The translations under genes and the position numbers were made by a program. Below, piece by piece: positions 59,830 to 64,000 of a stretch of 64,000 bases of DNA. Positions within the stretch are counted from its first letter, which is position 1; each line of letters opens with the position of its first letter. The notes under the pieces are model-generated. The model was not told the origin of the DNA and ran no database searches. It saw only the letters and a program-made list of their open reading frames with translations. The stretch is taken from assembly GCA_024710405.1 (NCBI GenBank), contig JANJUV010000017.1:62001-126000 (forward strand), read 5' to 3'. Source of the stretch: Bacteroidales bacterium (GTDB lineage: Bacteria; Bacteroidota; Bacteroidia; Bacteroidales; F082).

Positions 59830-62073
59830 CTACTCCACAACCAGCTTCAGGCTGCGCTGCTGCTTAAGCGTATGCAGGGTAACAAAATAGATCCCTTTGG
59901 ACAATTGTCTTATATCAATGGTTTCCTCATTGGTAATTCCGGTGGGCAGCAGCTTAAGCAATTGCCTGCCGTGCAGGTCGGTAATCGTGACCAAAACTAT
60001 AGACCCGGGTGCCGACACAAGGATAAAGTTTCCTGATGGGTTTGGCTGAAGTTTAAAACCGGCATCTTCAATGGATTCAATCCCGACAAACTGCACGCTT
60101 ACCCAGTCCTGTGCAGGATTTTCAAATGAAGGTGCGGCTTCCGATTCGGCTGATTCCAGTCCATTGGTGTAGCTTGCCATCACTTTGTAGCTGTATTCGA
60201 TGCCGTTAGCAAGGTTCTGGGCATCAGTGAAGGAAAAATAACTGCCTGAATTCCCGGCCTTGGTCACCATGCCGATTTGCTCATATTCACCGGCTTCACC
60301 TGTTCTTCTGAACACTTTAAAACCGGATAACAAAGACTGCACCCCACTGAGGTCCATTTCCCAGGTCAGTTCGATGTTGTTTCCCTCCTGCACGGCCATC
60401 AGTGCTTTGGGACGGCGGCAGTCCTCATAAATTCTGATGTTGTCCACATACCAGCCATTGATTTCTGCAGATTGCTGTCCGCGGGCAGCAAAGGAAATGC
60501 GAATGTTTCTTCCATTACTGTGTGTGCTGATGTCAAATTTCCTGGTCTGCCAGTCGAATGCGGCGGTATTTTGTACCTGTTCAAGAACAACGAATGTGTT
60601 GTCAGGGAATAAGATCATCGCCATAAGCCTTTCCGTGCCGCTGGTGCCGCTGGTGTTCAGTTTCAAATCATACTCCAGCACAAGGGGCAGAAACGATTTA
60701 TATTTGGTTTGGTACAAAGATGATGTCAAACCGAACTGATACTGCCCATTTTGGTCCGGAACAGGCTTCATGCGGGCAAAGTTCTCCGCCGACCGGCTTT
60801 CCTGCACTATAGCCCAGTGCGGTTCGTCGGCCTGCCAGCCCTGTGCTGAAAATGTTCCCGATTGCCAGCTTTCTTCATTGGGCAGATAAAGGCCTTCGGC
60901 TACTTCAAGGGAAAAAGTTTCATATGTGCCCGAACTTCCGATGCCGGTCAATCCGAATGCCGAAAGATCGTAATAAGCCTTGATGCCAATTTGATGTACA
61001 CCAGCGGGCAATTCATCCATAACAGTACTAAGCTGAACAGAAGGAACGGTAATGCCGGGTTGTCCGTTGATCAGAACCTCATAATGGACAATCCCGAAAG
61101 CATCCGATCCATCGCAGCGCAAAGGTGTGTCCCAGGATATCAGATGGTTGTTTCCGGCATAAGTCATCACGCATGAAACGCCGGATGGTGCCGGCAAAAA
61201 GCCCGAGCGGAAATGAGTTACCGAAGGTTCAGAGTTTCCCCAGGGATATACGGCAACAACACTAAGCTGATGTTGTGTTGTACTTATGTCAATACAAGGG
61301 AGTTGAAGTCCGGGTTCTGTGGGTGCGGCTATTTGCACACCATCAAGATAAACTAAGTATGAAAGCACAAGATCGGAGGGAGCTTCCCAATCTGCCACAA
61401 GATTCAGGGTATCCACCGAAATTGTTGCAACAGGTGACATGCCTGCCTGTGCGACAATAACAATTGTAGTGTCAGAAGAAATTTCAATCGCAGGATCAAA
61501 ATAATCCAGAAAATAGTCTTCATACTCCACCAGCAGCGAATAGGTTCCGGGCATCAGGTTAGCGAATACAGTTTCGTCTTCGTAGTAAGGACCTAAAGAC
61601 CGTATAAATGAAAATTCAGCACCGCAAACATCTGTAGCGGTGAGGGTAACTGTCTTGTTTACATAGTATGGCTCGCCCAATTCAATCTGCAAGGTGAAGT
61701 CATAGGGGCCTTTAAATACGATATTAGAATAGCACCATGGTGTGTATTCAAGGTTTGGAAGTTTGGCGCGAACGGCATATGCATAAAAGCCATTGGGTAA
61801 GTTTATATAACTATTATCAACATAACTCCAATTAGATGTTGATCCAATAATTGTAGGACTTCCATGGTTCTGAGGCGTTTCGCCTTCACAGGGGTTAAAA
61901 CCCGAAAAACGTGCTATCTGAAAATGAAGCGCTTCGCCTTCAAATTCAAAGGTAAACTCAAAAGCATTTTCTGTTGGACTTACAGTTGCATAGCAGTTGG
62001 AAAAACCCTGTCCGGAAGCGGTAAGACCGAAAACCGTCAAAATAGCAAGCAGAAGAACGGTGGATGCTTTCAT
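59830..62073 (-). CDS. secreted Fn3/MAM-like protein with T9SS type A domain
   Basis: Exported protein of 747 residues; no enzyme motif recognised. The ATG at 62073 gives a signal peptide (STVLLLAILTVFGLTASGQ). The body contains repeated fibronectin III-like beta domains (VADWEAPSDLVLSYLVYLDG, HLISWDTPLRCDGSDAFG, IELTWEMDL...GFKVFRRTG) and, around 400-555, a jelly-roll region (SWQSGTFSAQGW, INGWYVDNIRIYEDC) like the MAM/cleaved-adhesin domain of gingipain-type proteins. A T9SS sorting domain ends it (GFKLQPNPSG to SLKLVVE). Probably an adhesin or matrix protein. Confidence 0.82.
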   Translation of the reverse strand: MKASTVLLLAILTVFGLTASGQGFSNCYATVSPTENAFEFTFEFEGEALHFQIARFSGFNPCEGETPQNHGSPTIIGSTSNWSYVDNSYINLPNGFYAYAVRAKLPNLEYTPWCYSNIVFKGPYDFTLQIELGEPYYVNKTVTLTATDVCGAEFSFIRSLGPYYEDETVFANLMPGTYSLLVEYEDYFLDYFDPAIEISSDTTIVIVAQAGMSPVATISVDTLNLVADWEAPSDLVLSYLVYLDGVQIAAPTEPGLQLPCIDISTTQHQLSVVAVYPWGNSEPSVTHFRSGFLPAPSGVSCVMTYAGNNHLISWDTPLRCDGSDAFGIVHYEVLINGQPGITVPSVQLSTVMDELPAGVHQIGIKAYYDLSAFGLTGIGSSGTYETFSLEVAEGLYLPNEESWQSGTFSAQGWQADEPHWAIVQESRSAENFARMKPVPDQNGQYQFGLTSSLYQTKYKSFLPLVLEYDLKLNTSGTSGTERLMAMILFPDNTFVVLEQVQNTAAFDWQTRKFDISTHSNGRNIRISFAARGQQSAEINGWYVDNIRIYEDCRRPKALMAVQEGNNIELTWEMDLSGVQSLLSGFKVFRRTGEAGEYEQIGMVTKAGNSGSYFSFTDAQNLANGIEYSYKVMASYTNGLESAESEAAPSFENPAQDWVSVQFVGIESIEDAGFKLQPNPSGNFILVSAPGSIVLVTITDLHGRQLLKLLPTGITNEETIDIRQLSKGIYFVTLHTLKQQRSLKLVVE

Positions 62074-62428
62074 GATTTTGTTTGTTTGGTTTGCTACAAA
62101 AATCACATATTTTATGGATTGTAAAAATAGTCTTTTTTATATTCACAGGCAAATGTTTAGCAGTATTCCAGGGGGAATATTTTCATTACCTGAAAGAAGG
62201 CCAAAAACTACTTTGCGGGCGATGATCAATGTCTGAAACAGCCTGAACATATGCACGTAATTACATTTTTGCACCTGCATGTCGGACTATTGCATCAATT
62301 TGTTACTTTTGATCGCTTATTGGGGTCTGATGCAGCTTAATAACCTGCACTTAAACCAAATAAGTTTGGTTGGAATCAGGAATAGATGGATTGCATTAAT
62401 TGTCTAAAAACTAAAGCTGAAGGCAGGT
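62074..62428. other. 355-nt divergent gap
   Basis: Between the T9SS gene and the sigma factor gene. Holds a small hairpin TATTCC-AGGG-GGAATA (62164-62179) and the sigma-gene promoter at 62304. No other gene or repeat seen. Confidence 0.5.
62304..62311 (+). promoter_or_regulatory. TAnnTTTG-type -7 element for the sigma-factor operon
   Basis: TACTTTTG about 117 nt upstream of the predicted start; the leader would be long and no -33 box is at standard distance. Confidence 0.35.
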
Positions 62429-62983
62429 TTGAAGAATCTTGACGAGTCGGAATTGGTGGGGTTGATCAGGAGTGGCGACGAACGTGCCTTCGCTGAGTTG
62501 GTTGCCAGGCACCGCGAGGCTGTTGCCCGAATCATCGGCAGCATGCTGGGCAATGTACCGGAAGCCGACGATATCGGGCAGGAAGTGTTTGTGCGCTTCT
62601 GGCGGTCTGTGGAAAACTACAGGCATGAAGCTGAGGTGCGGACCTACCTGACCCGGATTGCGATCAATTTGTCCATCAATGAATTAAACAGGAGGAAGCG
62701 TAAGTTGAGTTATTTGATTCCCTTCGCCCTGAACCAGCAGGAAAGCGAGCAGGTGAAACTGGATTCGCACGAGAAGGCGTTCAGCGATGCTGAAGTTGTT
62801 TCGGCTGCGCTTCAACGTTTAGACCCTGTGCACCGCAGTGTGATTGTGCTCCGTTTGGTAGAAGGATATTCAACAAAAGAAACAGCTGATATTCTGGGCG
62901 TACCGCTCGGAACTGTGCTTTCGCGCCTGGCCAGGGCACAGGAAAAACTGCGTAACATCATCGAAAAACTTTCAAAGTCATGA
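62429..62983 (+). CDS. ECF-type RNA polymerase sigma factor
   Basis: Sigma-70 family factor of 184 residues with region 2 (EADDIGQEVFVRFWRSVENYR, the -10 recognition helix) and region 4 (LDPVHRSVIVLRLVEGYSTKETADILGVPLGTVLSRLARAQEKLR). The start is probably TTG at 62429 after AGGCAGG, since no in-frame ATG exists before the upstream stop. It overlaps the next gene by 4 nt; that gene encodes a likely membrane anti-sigma factor. Confidence 0.92.
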   Translation: MKNLDESELVGLIRSGDERAFAELVARHREAVARIIGSMLGNVPEADDIGQEVFVRFWRSVENYRHEAEVRTYLTRIAINLSINELNRRKRKLSYLIPFALNQQESEQVKLDSHEKAFSDAEVVSAALQRLDPVHRSVIVLRLVEGYSTKETADILGVPLGTVLSRLARAQEKLRNIIEKLSKS

Positions 62984-63384
62984 AAAATACAGAGCTAAAA
63001 GAATTGTTGATCAAATCGTTCGATTCGGAATTGTCCGGACACGAACAAGCCATTCTTGATCAGGCCCTGAACGAGCATCCTGAACTCAGGCAAATGAACA
63101 ACGAACTCGCCCAAATGCGTTACACCCTGATGCATCTCCCGCAAGCGATGAAACCTGTTAGTGAAACTGCCGTTTTATCGAGAATCGAAAGATTCAAAAT
63201 CAGCGAAACGGAACAACGCAGGTTTGTCATCAAACTGTATAATTTCAGCATGACTGCCGCTGCCGCCATATTATTGCTGGCATTTATCCTGTTTTGGAAA
63301 GAGCACTCGTTTAACCTCGACAGCCTGTTTGGCTATGCCGGATTGAGCCAGGAAGAAATGAGCAATTTATTTGCCAACTATTAA
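62980..63384 (+). CDS. putative anti-sigma factor, single-pass membrane protein
   Basis: Protein of 134 residues: a helical cytoplasmic part (1-85; LIKSFDSELSGHEQAILDQA resembles the zinc-less anti-sigma pattern), one membrane helix (SMTAAAAILLLAFILF, about 90-105) and a short periplasmic tail. Position directly after an ECF sigma gene, with ATGA overlap, supports an anti-sigma role. No CxxC zinc motif is present. Confidence 0.75.
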   Translation: MKNTELKELLIKSFDSELSGHEQAILDQALNEHPELRQMNNELAQMRYTLMHLPQAMKPVSETAVLSRIERFKISETEQRRFVIKLYNFSMTAAAAILLLAFILFWKEHSFNLDSLFGYAGLSQEEMSNLFANY

Positions 63385-63395
63385 CCTGTTAACCT

Positions 63396-63863
63396 ATGAA
63401 AACCAGAATCATACTCTTAACCTTTGTTTCCCTGGTGGTTGGCTTCGTGATCGGCATGTCGGTCTCGGGCTACCTCAACCGTCAGAAGGTTAATAAATGG
63501 AGGGAGGGAAGCTCCCCGCAGGGAATGTACCAGAAGTGGGTCGACCTGTTGCAGCCCCGCCCCGATCAGGCCGATACGCTTGAAGTACTGCTGAAAGAAT
63601 ACATCCGTAAGAGCTCTGTTTCCATGTCAAAATCATTTATGGAACAAGGTGTTTTGTTTCGTGAGATGGAAAGCCAGATTGACCCTTTGCTTGATTCCGG
63701 GCAAATTCAGCGCAAGGAAGAGTTCAAGCAGAAATTCAGAAAATGGGAAAAGTCATTCAATAAAAAATCGGGTGACTCACTGCGCCCCGACTGGCAAAAG
63801 TCAGACACGGTAACAAAAGCTGAAGAAACTCAGAAACCTGATTCTGTTGTTGTTATTGAATAA
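63396..63863 (+). CDS. membrane-anchored helical protein of the sigma-factor operon
   Basis: Protein of 155 residues with an N-terminal membrane anchor (ILLTFVSLVVGFVIGMSVSGYL, 5-26 region) and a charged, helical periplasmic domain (DQADTLEVLLKEYIRKS, LDSGQIQRKEEFKQKFRKW). Its size and helix pattern recall Spy/CpxP-like stress sensors, but no LTxxQ motif is seen. Third gene of the sigma-factor run, 11 nt after the anti-sigma candidate. Function unknown. Confidence 0.75.
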   Translation: MKTRIILLTFVSLVVGFVIGMSVSGYLNRQKVNKWREGSSPQGMYQKWVDLLQPRPDQADTLEVLLKEYIRKSSVSMSKSFMEQGVLFREMESQIDPLLDSGQIQRKEEFKQKFRKWEKSFNKKSGDSLRPDWQKSDTVTKAEETQKPDSVVVIE

Positions 63864-63892
63864 TGCCAGACAGCTCTAATGTCCAGGCAACC

Positions 63893-64000
63893 TTATTCGG
63901 ACTGCACATGCACTTCTTCAACCTGAAGAATTTCGAAATCTGATCCCCTGTACACCCAGGCCACTACCGAAAGATGCTGGGTCTTCCATCCTGCGTCAAT
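63893..64000 (-). CDS. C-terminal end of an unidentified exported-type protein
   Basis: An open minus-strand frame runs in from the window edge and stops at 63893-63895, giving 35 residues ending WKTQHLSVVAWVYRGSDFEI, then LQVEEVHVQSE. The ending resembles the C-terminus of Omp28-like or thiol-disulfide lipoproteins of Bacteroidota (SVVAFV...VLQVEEV). It is convergent with the preceding gene, 29 nt away. Too short for a firm assignment. Confidence 0.5.
   Translation of the reverse strand: MDAGWKTQHLSVVAWVYRGSDFEILQVEEVHVQSE

Overview
The window looks like a chromosome segment of a free-living, probably anaerobic or facultative member of the Bacteroidota (Bacteroidia-like). The evidence is: three secreted proteins ending in type A type-IX-secretion (T9SS) sorting domains; a TonB receptor with a CarboxypepD_reg-like N-terminus; lipoproteins whose mature ends look like surface-export signals; about sixteen upstream sites matching the Bacteroidota -7 element TAnnTTTG; and few Shine-Dalgarno sequences. 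No rRNA, tRNA, CRISPR array, transposase or prophage gene was seen.

Layout. 1-6.5 kb: two tandem Xaa-Pro aminopeptidases, then a plus-strand run of an alpha/beta hydrolase, a TMTC-like membrane protein with TPRs, and a KAS III. 6.6-10.1 kb: a flippase-like membrane protein, an Hsp20 gene behind a sigma-54-type promoter, and a T9SS protein. 10.6-13.5 kb: sirtuin, FKBP lipoprotein, LOG protein, then a P-loop kinase overlapping a dCMP deaminase. 13.8-20.9 kb, minus strand: galactanase and isoaspartyl peptidase; then dxs, an NhaC antiporter and a TauE/SafE permease. 21.1-24.1 kb: a small unknown protein, an NRPS-like adenylation-carrier protein and an LpxL-like acyltransferase. 24.2-36.2 kb: the suf Fe-S assembly genes (sufB-C-D-S and, 6 kb away, sufE and a DUF59 protein), split by a module of two related lipoproteins, a TonB receptor, a one-domain ModE-type regulator and a duplicated SUOX-fold-like lipoprotein. 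36.3-45 kb: NtrC-type regulator plus Hpt protein, a degenerate PHP membrane protein with a GT39 glycosyltransferase, a methyltransferase, cysteate synthase and small genes. 45.4-49.2 kb, minus strand: fumC, a four-helix-bundle protein, an ArsC-like protein, prfB with its programmed frameshift, recX. 49.6-64 kb: a GH57 T9SS protein; an amidohydrolase-mtnA-class II aldolase-aldo/keto reductase operon; a MaeB malic enzyme; a T9SS protein; an ECF sigma factor with an adjacent membrane protein; and the end of an unidentified gene.

The most interesting part is the 25.2-30.9 kb module. Both of its plus-strand transcription units start at a 23-bp near-palindrome, CG(T/A)TATG-N9-CAT(A/G)TCG. Each copy contains the -7 element of the promoter and has the layout of a ModE box, and a ModE-type DNA-binding protein is encoded between the two units. 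I read it as a ModE-controlled outer-membrane uptake or sensing system for molybdate, tungstate or a related ligand. The ligand is inference. Second is the adenylation-carrier plus acyltransferase gene pair, which may make an aminoacyl-type lipid.

The non-coding DNA is also structured. Arrays of a strict 7-bp repeat lie in five gaps, including two inverted arms of ten units each downstream of maeB. There is an 8-bp array after the first T9SS gene, three inverted-arm spacer elements, a perfect 16-bp hairpin inside the TonB module, and tandem imperfect palindromes near 16.15 kb.
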